Assembly: GCA_029212425.1 (NCBI GenBank)
Contig: JARGNC010000009.1
Coordinates: forward strand, 1-29,380
Source of the DNA: Phycisphaerales bacterium
Lineage (GTDB): Bacteria > Planctomycetota > Phycisphaerae > Phycisphaerales > UBA1924
Length of the DNA stretch: 29,380 bases
Direction: 5' to 3'
The translations under genes and the position numbers were made by a program. A model generated the notes under the pieces. That model saw nothing but the letters and a program-made list of their open reading frames with translations. It made no database searches and was not told the DNA's origin. Below are positions 17,193 through 26,800 of this stretch, piece after piece (position 1 is the first letter of the stretch; every line of letters begins with the position of its first letter).

Positions 17193-19307
17193 TTAGCGAT
17201 CTTCGTTCAAAGGGGAGTGATCAAGACGCAATGATTCAGGCTGTCCATACAGCGCGGGCTGGAGGTACTTGCCTTTCTCTGCGCCCAACTTGACACGCTC
17301 GACAGGAGCGCCAAGCTGAGCGACGAACGCATCGTTCCGCTTCGCTTTGACTTCCCAGCTCACACGCATACCAACCTGACCGCCTGAAACAAGGAACTCG
17401 TTGTTCATGATCTCGCTCGCGACATGGAGCATCGGAGCGGGCGCACCAATTGCGGTCAGTTGGTATCTTGGATCAATATTGATTGACTCGAAGTACTCTG
17501 GGAGTTCGACCCATGCCTGCCCGTTTTCATCGAGCGTGACGGTTCCAGAGTAAGAGTTGAGAACCTCAGGACTCTCGGTGCTGTAGTGGTATAGGAACTT
17601 GTTCCCTGGATCGAGTGGGTGATCGATCATGAAGCTCTTGGTTCCCGAGGAGCCGAGTCGGCCGTTGGAGTACACACCGAACGCGGAACTGCCTGTTGCC
17701 GAGCCGTACACGCCGTATCCTGAACCTCCGTTGGGCGCTTCGCCTCGCACACCAGCAGCGCCAGCGTCTCCACTCTCTGTAATCCCGCGAACTCCGAAGG
17801 TGATCCCGTCTGCAGATTCCGATATTGCGTACACGCCTGTGCCGTTGTTGCTTTCTGTGCGGAACTCACCCGCGACAGAGTTCCCGGCTGTTGAGAACGA
17901 TCGAGCAAGCAGTGTCACGCTCCCGGCGAGTGAACTGTCCGCGATGATCGCGTTTGCACGAGACTCACCGTCAACATGCAGCGTGGTGTTCCCGGGATCA
18001 ATCCCACCGATGGAAACTCGCCCGTTTTCTTGGACACGCATCAGTTCTTCCCCTGAAGCATCTGTCCCGTGACGCGAGATACGAAAATCTTTTCCTGAAG
18101 AGTTGTTGTCCGAGTCGATCACAATCTCGGAACTCCCAACCGAAACCATTGAGAGTAAGTCGCCGTTGTCAGTCTCGTTCCCGAAACGGATCACACCTGG
18201 TTCATCAGTCAGGTTGACCGCAAATCGGTCATTACCCGGACCGACATCAAGGTTGTAAGCAGGCACACGCCCAAATCCAGCGAACTGATTGTCCCCCTCA
18301 AGATGCATCAATAGAAGCTCGGATCCAAGACCACCTGTGTACGCTTCGACATCTGTGAACTCACTTCCCCCACGAATCAGCAGGCGGGTTGCCAAACTTG
18401 CGGTCGAATCTTCAGTCTGGAACTCCATGGCTTTGGCTCCGCCAAACGAGTTCATCGTGATGCCAGTCTGGCCAGTCGCACCAGGTGCTTTCAACGAAAG
18501 AGTGGTCGCAGGCGAATCGGTCCCAATACCAACTCTTCCATCAGTAAAGGAAGTGTTCATCCCATCAAAGTTCCAGTAGCTATCACCCTGATCCCCTTGC
18601 GGCCCTGTCGGTCCCTCCGGTCCTGTTGGACCAGCAACCCCTTGTTCACCCTGAGGACCGGTCAATCCGATTGGGCCCTGGTCTCCCTGCGGACCTGTAG
18701 GGCCTACAGGTCCTTGCTCACCTTGGGGACCGGTTAAACCGGTCGGTCCCTGATCACCCTGTGGTCCAACTGGTCCGGCAGGTCCCTGTTCACCCTGAGG
18801 ACCAGTCATCCCGATCGGGCCAACATTCCCCTGCGGACCTGCAGGTCCCTCCGGACCTTGCGGTCCCGCAACACCATTGAGTGCGTACATTGCATATGGC
18901 GTTGCCAAAATCGCTTGCCGAGGATTGAGCACATCGTATAAAGGCTCATCACCCATCCCGTCCCATGCAGGGGTCCGGACCGCGATTTCGAGCCAGCGTT
19001 CATCACCGTTAAACACACCCGCGCCGAAGTTCAGATCCGCGAGAATGATCCCATTCGTGATCATCGCACCGTCAAGGTATAGATCTGTACCTACAAGCGT
19101 GTTCCCGTCAGCCGCGTCGTAGAGCCGGAAACGGATATCCGCTTCACCATCAAACATCTCGCCCTCGAAGTTGAGCACGCCTTGATAGGTGAAGACTTCG
19201 GGAGTGGGGGCCGCGGGGAGCATTCCGCAGCTGAGCATGAGCGCACTGGCGCAGGTCAGTGATTGAAGTGATTTCCGAGTCTTCGTCAATTTTTTAGTCG
19301 TGTTCAT
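17193..19307 (-). CDS. Secreted collagen-like protein with C-terminal fibre-type domain
   Basis: A 704-residue protein. The start at 19307 has GGGGA seven bases upstream; a longer in-frame start at 19382 would add 25 His/Arg-rich residues before the signal peptide. After the signal (to about 34) comes a beta domain ending in ILATPYAMYAL. Then come 33 uninterrupted Gly-X-Y triplets (residues about 145-243), rich in GPQ, GPT, GDQ and GEQ, expected to form a trimeric collagen-like helix. A beta region (about 245-540) includes GVYGSATGSSAFGVYSNG-like repeats. The C-terminal 150 residues (from about SFMIDHPLDPGNK) are of the kind found on tail-fibre-like and collagen-like bacterial surface proteins, probably helping trimerisation. 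It is the first gene of a likely two-gene operon with the giant protein. Confidence 0.88.
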   Translation of the reverse strand: MNTTKKLTKTRKSLQSLTCASALMLSCGMLPAAPTPEVFTYQGVLNFEGEMFDGEADIRFRLYDAADGNTLVGTDLYLDGAMITNGIILADLNFGAGVFNGDERWLEIAVRTPAWDGMGDEPLYDVLNPRQAILATPYAMYALNGVAGPQGPEGPAGPQGNVGPIGMTGPQGEQGPAGPVGPQGDQGPTGLTGPQGEQGPVGPTGPQGDQGPIGLTGPQGEQGVAGPTGPEGPTGPQGDQGDSYWNFDGMNTSFTDGRVGIGTDSPATTLSLKAPGATGQTGITMNSFGGAKAMEFQTEDSTASLATRLLIRGGSEFTDVEAYTGGLGSELLLMHLEGDNQFAGFGRVPAYNLDVGPGNDRFAVNLTDEPGVIRFGNETDNGDLLSMVSVGSSEIVIDSDNNSSGKDFRISRHGTDASGEELMRVQENGRVSIGGIDPGNTTLHVDGESRANAIIADSSLAGSVTLLARSFSTAGNSVAGEFRTESNNGTGVYAISESADGITFGVRGITESGDAGAAGVRGEAPNGGSGYGVYGSATGSSAFGVYSNGRLGSSGTKSFMIDHPLDPGNKFLYHYSTESPEVLNSYSGTVTLDENGQAWVELPEYFESINIDPRYQLTAIGAPAPMLHVASEIMNNEFLVSGGQVGMRVSWEVKAKRNDAFVAQLGAPVERVKLGAEKGKYLQPALYGQPESLRLDHSPLNEDR
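18579..18875 (-). repeat. Collagen-like triplet coding repeat (33 Gly-X-Y)
   Basis: A 297-base in-frame stretch encoding 33 perfect triplets. A higher-order period of 24 residues (72 bases) is visible: units start GPQGEQGP and continue to GPQGDQGPxGLT. Codon differences between units show this is not a very recent expansion. Confidence 0.85.
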
Positions 19308-19553
19308 TTGTATTCCCCGAATGCACATACGGTGGTGGTGAGATTTCCAAACGGGTCTCGTTGCCCGCACATCAATACACACGGGGTTGAACCTGAATCA
19401 GCGCAAAGCAAATGGTGCAGAAATACACAAAAAAGAAAATTTTGATTTTTAGTCAGATCCATTGCGCCGCGCGCGGATGCATTGCGTGTACATCAACAGG
19501 AAGCGACTCTCGTTTCGCTACATCGGTTCAGATATGACGCTGGAGCACACGCA

Positions 19554-19964
19554 ATGAGATACAAACTCAGAACATCAATCGGGTTCGGATTGGCAATACT
19601 CGCCAACACGAGCGCAGACGCAGGAAACGGATTTGAGATCGTCACCTACTCGGTTGTCGGAAGTACCGGAACTCAAGAGAGTGGAGAGTGGAATGTTCTC
19701 AGTGCTGTTGGACAACCAGTTGTCGGCGGTGATGTGATGGGTGGAGGGTTCTCCATCACGAGCGGGTTTCCACCGAACTCAGGAGGTGAAGTTCAGTGCC
19801 TAGCGGACATTAATGATGACGGCTCACTCAACTTCTTCGATATCAGCGAGTTTATCAGCGCGTTCAGCGAACAGTTGCACATCGCTGACTTTAACGAAGA
19901 TGGGGCGTACAACTTCTTGGATATCTCAGCATTCATCGGTCTGTATTCGATGGGCTGCCCATAG
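19554..19964 (+). CDS. Small exported protein with two-loop GC-type dockerin
   Basis: A 136-residue protein. The ATG at 19554 is preferred: GGAG lies eight bases upstream and the protein opens on a signal peptide (MRYKLRTSIGFGLAILANTS, cleavage near ADA-GN). An upstream TTG at 19482 would add an unlikely leader. Residues about 25-80 form a short Gly-rich segment (GQPVVGGDVMGGGFSITSGF) common in planctomycete secreted proteins. The dockerin runs from C82 to the terminal GCP with two Ca-binding loops, DINDDGSLNFFD and DFNEDGAYNFLD, each followed by a helix. The protein is little more than an export signal and a dockerin, so it may be a connector or carry a minor function. It is divergent from the collagen-like gene and may share its control region. 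Confidence 0.8.
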   Translation: MRYKLRTSIGFGLAILANTSADAGNGFEIVTYSVVGSTGTQESGEWNVLSAVGQPVVGGDVMGGGFSITSGFPPNSGGEVQCLADINDDGSLNFFDISEFISAFSEQLHIADFNEDGAYNFLDISAFIGLYSMGCP

Positions 19965-20291
19965 ATCTATGGAATGCACATTGCTTATCCAGTGACCGGA
20001 TTCTTTGACGAATCCTGCTCGAAGATCAGTTGGTTGATCCAACGAAGATATACCAGTTCCACCTCAGTATCTGAGCTATTTGCAGATGCTCAGCTTGGTA
20101 TGTGTGGAACCATCGCATGGCTCCGGGGGCCGATCTGAGTTCGTTTAAAGTACTCTGACTATCGGATTTGGGCATTCAAAGGGCCGGTTGAAAATTGATA
20201 TTTTGCATATGCGATCCTTTCTGTTTCAAGTTGGGAATGTTTTTTTCGCCAGCATTGAAATATGCATTTGAAATGGTCGTTTAACATTTGC
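19965..20291. other. Intergenic region upstream of the efflux operon
   Basis: No gene is supported. The 3' flank of the dockerin gene has a perfect 14-base palindrome, CCATAGATCTATGG (19959-19972), overlapping its stop codon. The right part (about 20185-20291) is AT-rich and should contain the efflux-operon promoter and TetR operator. Visible palindromes are GCATATGC (20205-20212) and CATTTGAAATG (20265-20275). I cannot choose a convincing -35/-10 pair. Confidence 0.4.
20265..20275. promoter_or_regulatory. Possible TetR operator
   Basis: CATTT-G-AAATG is a perfect 5+1+5 inverted repeat about 17 bases before the preferred regulator start. TetR-family proteins usually repress their own operon through such palindromes near the start. 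The site is short and AT-rich, so chance is a real alternative. Confidence 0.2.
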
Positions 20292-21020
20292 ATGATCAAG
20301 CCGATCCCAACCGATTCAGACGAGATTGACACGAAGGAGCGGATTCTCTGCGTTGCGATGAAGTTGTTCAGTTCGAAGGGGTACCGCGGGACCTCGGTCG
20401 CATCGATCTGTGAACAAGCTCAAGTGAATGTCGCGGCGGTGAACTATCACTTCCACTCGAAACTGGAGCTGTATGTCCAGATATGGAAAATGGCTCTGGA
20501 GCGTGACTTTCAATCGAATCCACACGATGGAGGTGTTCCAGCAGACGCGCCCGCCGAGGAACGCTTCATGGGGAGGGTCCGGTCGCTTGTGAAGCGATTT
20601 GTTCGACCCAATGCGCCAAGCGAACTCGCTATGTTGATTATCCACGAACTCGCTGACCCGACAGATCCTGCGATTGATGAGGTTCGCATCAACGCGATCC
20701 AGCCTCCACATACCGCGATGCGTGAACTGATCCGCGAGATGCTCGGCGAGAATGCGACGGAACGAGAGGTTTTGTTCACAACAATGGGGGTCTTTATCCC
20801 TGTATTTGGTCTCGGACTTCAACAGCAATCGGTGTACCGACATTATCGACAGTCCAATGATGACGGGAAAAAAATCCAAGCGAAACTCCCTGGAGCCGTG
20901 CTTCGCGACGCGATTCAAGAAGAAGGCGGATACGAAGCACTTATAGACCACATCATCACCACAACACACGCGGGCATCAAAGCAGTTCGCGTAGGTATCC
21001 AGGAGCGGCGAACATCATGA
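20292..21020 (+). CDS. TetR/AcrR-family transcriptional regulator (CerR-like C-terminus)
   Basis: A 242-residue repressor-type regulator. The N-terminal helix-turn-helix spans about 15-60 (KERILCVAMKLFSSKGYRGT, then the NVAAVNYHFHSK recognition-helix region). The ligand-binding half (about 85-220), with MLIIHELADPTD and PPHTAMRELI, resembles the CerR/YbiH-type C-terminal domain. The start is uncertain: ATG at 20292 or 20262, neither with a good ribosome site, which suggests weak translation. Its stop overlaps the outer-membrane factor start by four bases (ATGA), so the regulator is the first gene of the efflux operon. By analogy with AcrR-type systems, it probably represses the operon until a pump substrate binds. 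Confidence 0.88.
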   Translation: MIKPIPTDSDEIDTKERILCVAMKLFSSKGYRGTSVASICEQAQVNVAAVNYHFHSKLELYVQIWKMALERDFQSNPHDGGVPADAPAEERFMGRVRSLVKRFVRPNAPSELAMLIIHELADPTDPAIDEVRINAIQPPHTAMRELIREMLGENATEREVLFTTMGVFIPVFGLGLQQQSVYRHYRQSNDDGKKIQAKLPGAVLRDAIQEEGGYEALIDHIITTTHAGIKAVRVGIQERRTS

Positions 21021-22486
21021 TCACACGAGTTGGATTCATATGTGGTGCGTGCGTACTAGCAGGATGTCAATCGACGACTCGGGACTTTCAATCACCGATC
21101 AAGCATCCTGATGCATGGAGCCAGTTGCAGGATCAATCAGGCATTCCTGGAGTAGCAATACCAGAAAGATGGTGGACAGCGTTTGGGGATTCTGATCTTG
21201 ATCAGTTGATTGATTTAGCACTTGACGAGAACTTCAGCTTGCGAATGTCATGGGATCGGCTTACTCAAGCGAGAGCGATTGCTCGACGCGAAGGGGCTGA
21301 TCTATCACCGACACTCGATTTAAATGGCGGCGTGAGCAGATCACGAACACAGACGAACGCCGGAACAAATCACACAACAGACTGGGATCTTGGTTTGCTC
21401 GCAAGTTATGAGGTTGATCTATGGGGGCGAGTTCGCAGTACTCGTGATGCGGCATTGCTGGATGCGATGATCGCGGAAGAGGATGTTCACGCAGCAGCGA
21501 TCTCGCTCACTGCTGAGATCGCGAGCAGGTGGTATGAATATGCAGAGTTGAACGAGCGAATCGGGGTGATCCAGAAGCAGAAAATCAATAATGAGAGTGT
21601 GCTGGAAATCATTACGGCTCAGTTTCGAGCAGCAAAGATTCGCGCAGAAGATGTTCTTCGGCAACGGAATCTCGTTGAATCGAGCGAGGGGGATCTCTCA
21701 ATTGCGATGCGCCAAGCGGAGACATTGAGATTAGAGCTGCTGATCCTCCTTGGATTATCACCTGATGCGCATTTGCCGGTCGATCGTCCTTCTTTAGTGG
21801 ATCTTCCTTCACTCCCTGATATGGGATTGCCATCGACACTGTTACAACAGCGCCCGGATGTGCGAAGTGCGTACCGCGGTGTTCAAGCTGCGGACCGTCG
21901 TGCCGCAGCTGCGATCGCGGATCAGTATCCAAGTATCAGTTTGAGCGCCTCGGTCGGGACGACCGGAAGCCGAGCGAGTGATCTCTTTGATAACTGGGTT
22001 GCAAACCTCGCGGGGAACATTGTCCAGCCACTATTCGACGGAGGTCGACGCGAAGCGGAGGTTGATCGGACGCTCGCTGTCACCTCCGAAGCGATCAATA
22101 ACTATGGACAAGCAGTGCTAACAGCACTCCATGAAGTCGAAACCGCATTGGTTCAGGAGCGTCAGCAAGTGCTGTATGTTGAGAGTTTGAGTAGGCAGTT
22201 CGACACCGCTCAGAAAGTTGTGGAACGAGTGCGAGACAGTTACTTGAGTGGTCAAAGCGAGTATCTCAATGTGCTTGATGCGCAGACTTCTGTTCAGCAA
22301 CTGGAGATTCAGTTGCTCGAAGCAAGGAGGGTTCTGATCAACGATCGAGTTAACCTGTTCAGGGCTCTCGCGGGTGACTGGTCAATGGAGTCTCCGGAAC
22401 AAGCGAAGTTTGCTGAAGTTGATGATGCCAAAAACTCACCCGATATCGGGGCAGTCCAGGAACAAAGATCAGGAGTTCACCAATGA
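21017..22486 (+). CDS. RND efflux outer-membrane factor (NodT/TolC-like lipoprotein)
   Basis: A 489-residue outer-membrane channel of a tripartite efflux pump. The signal peptide ends in a lipobox, VLAGC, with C17 as the lipidated residue. Two homologous halves of long helices and beta strands follow, with family landmarks WWTAFGDSDLDQLIDLAL near residue 52, YEVDLWGRVRS in the first repeat, QRPDVRSAYR before the second, and LFDGGRREAEVD near the equator. The length is typical. AGGAG lies upstream. Its stop codon overlaps the adaptor start by four bases. It would form the trimeric channel that docks on the periplasmic adaptor. Confidence 0.93.
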   Translation: MITRVGFICGACVLAGCQSTTRDFQSPIKHPDAWSQLQDQSGIPGVAIPERWWTAFGDSDLDQLIDLALDENFSLRMSWDRLTQARAIARREGADLSPTLDLNGGVSRSRTQTNAGTNHTTDWDLGLLASYEVDLWGRVRSTRDAALLDAMIAEEDVHAAAISLTAEIASRWYEYAELNERIGVIQKQKINNESVLEIITAQFRAAKIRAEDVLRQRNLVESSEGDLSIAMRQAETLRLELLILLGLSPDAHLPVDRPSLVDLPSLPDMGLPSTLLQQRPDVRSAYRGVQAADRRAAAAIADQYPSISLSASVGTTGSRASDLFDNWVANLAGNIVQPLFDGGRREAEVDRTLAVTSEAINNYGQAVLTALHEVETALVQERQQVLYVESLSRQFDTAQKVVERVRDSYLSGQSEYLNVLDAQTSVQQLEIQLLEARRVLINDRVNLFRALAGDWSMESPEQAKFAEVDDAKNSPDIGAVQEQRSGVHQ

Positions 22487-23826
22487 CCGACAAACCACGC
22501 AAGGCGTCATCATCAGCAGGACGTACGGGTGTTCGTGTACTTTTGAGTATCGTGCTTTCTGCGCTAATTTTGATTGTGGGAATCTGGACTTACAGATACC
22601 TTGTTGACAATCCAGCCGAAGCCCCTCGGCGAACCCCTGAAAAAACAGCACGCTTGGTTGACATCATCACCGCGACTACGGGTGATTACCCAGCCGTGAT
22701 TTCCGTGATGGGGGAAACGATCCCCGCGACTGAGGTACAGATCAAACCACAACTCAGCGGTCGGATTGTTTGGGTGTCCCCGTCATTTGTGCCTGGTGGT
22801 CGTTTTGAGATTGGTCAGGAGATCATGCGGATCGATCCGAGTGATTTTCAACTCGCTCTTGCACAAAGAGAGAGTGAGGTATTGCAAGCACAGAGTCAAG
22901 TCATTACGGCTCACGCGGACCTGACAACGGCACAACGAGAGCTTTCGATCGAAGAGGGCAGCCAAAAAGTCGCTTTGCGAGAGTACGAACTGTTGGGAGA
23001 AGATATCCCAGAGAGTGACCGCTCCCTTGTGCTCCGCGAGCCACAACTTCAAGCAGCTCAGGCAGGGGTTGAATCAGCGCAAGCCGCGATCGCATCCGCA
23101 GATGCGGCGCTTGCTGCAGCTATTAGTCGCCGGGATCTCGCAAAGCTGGATCTTGAACGCACAACAATCCGTGCACCATTCAACGCTGTGGTTATGGAGA
23201 AGAATGCGGATATCGGAGATGTTGTTGGTGTGTCAACAGTCCTCGCGAGTCTGCTGGGGACAGATCGGGTCTGGGTCGAACTCGCAATCCCGCTTTCGGA
23301 TTTACGCTGGATTGAAACAAGCGCAAGCAGCATGTCTTCGGTTGGATCCCATGTCCAAATCCGCAACTCGTCGTCTTGGGGTGCTGATGCATATCGTGAC
23401 GCTCGCGTGATACAGATTCTCCCTCAGATTGAATCTGAATCACGAATGGCAAGGGTCCTTGCGGAAGTCGAAGACCCTTTCGCGATCGCAGAGAAGAACA
23501 GCCATCTTCCGAAGCTCTTGGTGGGAAGTTATGTGCAGGCACGCATTGTTGGTCCGACCATTCATGGGGTTATCCGATTACCTCGATCCGTTCTTCGTGA
23601 TGGGAATGTGGTGCGCATTATGAACGAAGCTGATGAGCTTGAGATTCGCCAAGTTGAGGTTGCGTTTAAAGAGCCAGACTTCGTGTTGGTTTCGCAGGGG
23701 ATTCAATCCGGAGATCAGATAGTCACCACCAACCTCTCTACCGAGGTCGAGGGGCTTCCGCTCCGCACTGCGGATGGAGCGGATGCAGACACTGAAGTTC
23801 AGACTGCTGCGGAGGTCAGCGAATGA
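22483..23826 (+). CDS. RND efflux periplasmic adaptor (HlyD/MFP family)
   Basis: A 447-residue membrane fusion protein. One membrane helix (about 17-38) anchors it in the inner membrane. The lipoyl-type half motif VQIKPQLSGRIVWV (about 86-99) precedes a long helical hairpin rich in Gln/Ala (about 125-220). The second lipoyl half is TTIRAPFNAVVMEKNADIGD, and beta-barrel and membrane-proximal domains follow to the end. AGGAG lies seven bases before the start. Four-base overlaps with both neighbours indicate coupled translation at fixed stoichiometry. It bridges the RND pump and the outer-membrane factor. Confidence 0.93.
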   Translation: MTDKPRKASSSAGRTGVRVLLSIVLSALILIVGIWTYRYLVDNPAEAPRRTPEKTARLVDIITATTGDYPAVISVMGETIPATEVQIKPQLSGRIVWVSPSFVPGGRFEIGQEIMRIDPSDFQLALAQRESEVLQAQSQVITAHADLTTAQRELSIEEGSQKVALREYELLGEDIPESDRSLVLREPQLQAAQAGVESAQAAIASADAALAAAISRRDLAKLDLERTTIRAPFNAVVMEKNADIGDVVGVSTVLASLLGTDRVWVELAIPLSDLRWIETSASSMSSVGSHVQIRNSSSWGADAYRDARVIQILPQIESESRMARVLAEVEDPFAIAEKNSHLPKLLVGSYVQARIVGPTIHGVIRLPRSVLRDGNVVRIMNEADELEIRQVEVAFKEPDFVLVSQGIQSGDQIVTTNLSTEVEGLPLRTADGADADTEVQTAAEVSE

Positions 23827-26800
23827 CGACTCCAACCCAAAGTACAGAATCAAAGTCCGGCGCGATTGGATGGCTGGTCCATAATCGTGTGACTCCAAAC
23901 CTAGTCATGCTGTTGCTCCTGATTGGTGGGATGTTGACTTATACCCACGGCGTGACGAAGGAGGTTTTTCCAAGCTTTGATACAGATACCGTCACCGTCA
24001 GTGTGCCGTATCCTGGTGCGAGTCCGGAGGAGATCGAGCAAGGGATCATTCTGGTCGTTGAGGAAGCTATTCGTGGACTCAATGGGATCAAAGAAGTCAG
24101 AGCAACCGCAACTGAAGGCAGCGGGCAGGTTGTTGCAGAACTAATCGAAGGAGTTGATCGACAAGAAATCTTCCAAGATATTCAGCAAGAGATCAATCGT
24201 GTCACAACATTTCCAGATGATGCGGAGGAACCGATTGTCAGCATCAATGTCCGTCGGCGGGATGTGCTCGAACTGCAGGTGTACGGAGATGTAGGCGAAT
24301 CGAATCTGCGTGAATCTGTCGAGATGGTGCGTGATGCACTGCTCCAAAACGAGAACATCACTCAGGTTGAACTCCGTGGGGCTCGCGATCGTGAGATTCT
24401 AATTGAGATTCCTCAGGAAGTATTGCGGCGGTATGGTCTGACGATGCAGGAAATCAGTGATCGGCTTCGATCCGATTCGACCGAAATCCCTGCTGGATCA
24501 ATCGATACCACAGCGGGTGATGTGCTTGTACGGATCGATCAACGCAACGATTGGGCGAACGAGTTTGCACAAATCCCCATTGTGACGACCGCATCGGGTG
24601 GGATAGTCCGCTTGGGCGATGTCGCGACTGTAAGGGACGGGTTCGAAGACACCGATGTCTACAGCAACTACAACGGTCATCCCGCGATTGAGGTGAAGAT
24701 ATATCGGATCGGGGATCAGACGCCGGCGAGTGTTGCGAACGCGGCGTATCAAACAATGGAAGAAATTGAAGCGAGTCTTCCACCCAATGTCCACTGGGGT
24801 GTTACAGACGACGACGCTGATCTGTTCAAGGAGCGGCGGGACTTGCTCCTCAAGAACATCGGTATGGGACTCGCGATTGTGCTGGTAGTTTTGGGCTTGT
24901 TCCTCGAACTTCGGCTCGCGTTCTGGGTCATGATGGGGATTCCGATTTCATTTCTTGGAACGATTCTGTTGCTGCCCTATTGGGGGATGAGCATCAATAT
25001 GATCTCGATGTTCGCGTTCCTGATTTCGCTCGGGATCGTGGTCGATGACGCGATCGTGGTGGGGGAGAATGTCTACGAATATCGACAACGAGGTATGTCC
25101 GCAGTCGAATCAGCGATCCAGGGGACCCGGGATGTTGGGAAGCCGGTGTACTTTGCTGTGATTACCAATATCATCGCATTCATACCGCTTGCGATGATAC
25201 CGGGATTTCTCGGGAAAATTTGGGGTGTAATCCCAGTAGTGGTGTGCACCGCGTTCGCGCTCTCGCTTATCGAATCCCTCTATATTCTTCCTTCGCACCT
25301 CGCGCACAGCGCTGGAGAGCATCGGCTTGGCTTCTTCCGTTGGATTGATCGCAAGCAACAAGGATTCAGTCTGCATGTGCGGAACTTCATCTATAAAATC
25401 TACGGCCCATTTCTCGATATGTGTATACGCCAGCGGATGTTGACGCTCAGCATCGCACTCGCGATCTTCTTGGTTTCAATCGGGTATGTCGCGTCAGGTC
25501 GACTTGGGCTGATTCTGATGCCCCGGATTGAAGCGAATCAAGCGGTGGCAAGCGCGACCCTCCCTGTGGGCTCTCCACTTGAACAGATGCAAGAGGTTGA
25601 GCAGTCGCTCTTGGATTCTGCGTACGAGGTTGCTGAGAGTTCCGGAGGGGATCAACTCGTGAGCGGTTACACGAGTTCGATCAACAATAATACAGTTGAG
25701 GTTTCCGTGTTGCTCACACCTCCTGAGGTCCGTCCGATCAGCACAGCGGAGATCACTCGGCGTTGGCGTGATTCAACCAAGAGTATGCCATCATTGGAAA
25801 CTCTGAAGTTTGAATCTGACAGGGGCGGTCCTGGTGGTGGAGCCGCGATTAGTGTGGACCTGAGTCATCGTGACATTACGACACTTGATCGAGCAGCAGA
25901 ACGGCTCGGTACGCTCTTGGAAGAGTTCGGTTCAGTTTCAGAGGTGGACAACGGCGTTGCGGCCGGTAAGCAGCAGCTTGATTTCCAGCTCAACGACTAT
26001 GGTCGGAGTCTCGGATTAACCGGAGCACTTGTCGGAAGACAGCTCCGAGATGCGTACCAAGGGTCACAAGCAATCAAGCAGCAACGTGGTCGCAATGAAG
26101 TGACTGTCCGAGTTCGTTTACCCGAATCAGAACGGGTCAGCGAGTTTGATCTTGAGAAGTTTATTGTGCAAACGCCGAATGGTGTTGAGGTCCCGCTCCA
26201 GGATATCGCAGTACTTTCTCGCGGGAATGCATTTACAGAGATCAAACGCACTGATGGTCGGCGGACATCTTCTGTGACCGCTGATGTCACTCCGATCAGT
26301 CAAAGCGCGAGTATCAAAGCGGATCTGGAGGCAAGTGTACTTCCAAAGTTGATGGAAGACTTCCCAGGTCTGAGTTGGACTTGGGCTGGGCGCCAAGCGG
26401 ATATGTCCGAGTCGATGAGTGCTCTTGGGAGGGGGTTGCTCGTTGCATTGTGCGTGATTTACTTCTTGCTCGCGATGGCATTCAGCAGTTACACTCAACC
26501 GTTTATTGTTATGGCCGCAATACCATTCGGCATCATCGGCGCGATTCTTGGTCACATTATCATGGGTTACTCGATGTCCGCGATCAGCATGATGGGCATC
26601 ATTGCACTCTCTGGTGTTGTGGTGAACGATTCGCTGGTGTTGATCGAAAGCGCGAACAGGGTGCGAGCAACCGAAAGATTGTCGGCATTTGAAGCGGTGC
26701 ATATTGCAGGTGTTCGTAGATTCCGACCGATTCTCCTGACCACACTGACAACATTCGGTGGTCTCGCCCCCATGATCTTTGAAACCTCGCGCCAAGCAAG

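Noticed and set aside
18579..18875. Regular repeats that might be taken for a CRISPR array
   Set aside because: The periodicity is that of Gly-X-Y codons inside an open reading frame, without unique spacers.
26127..26795. 222-codon minus-strand ORF inside the RND gene
   Set aside because: It is antisense to a conserved permease. The His/Cys/Arg-rich content is typical of a shadow frame.
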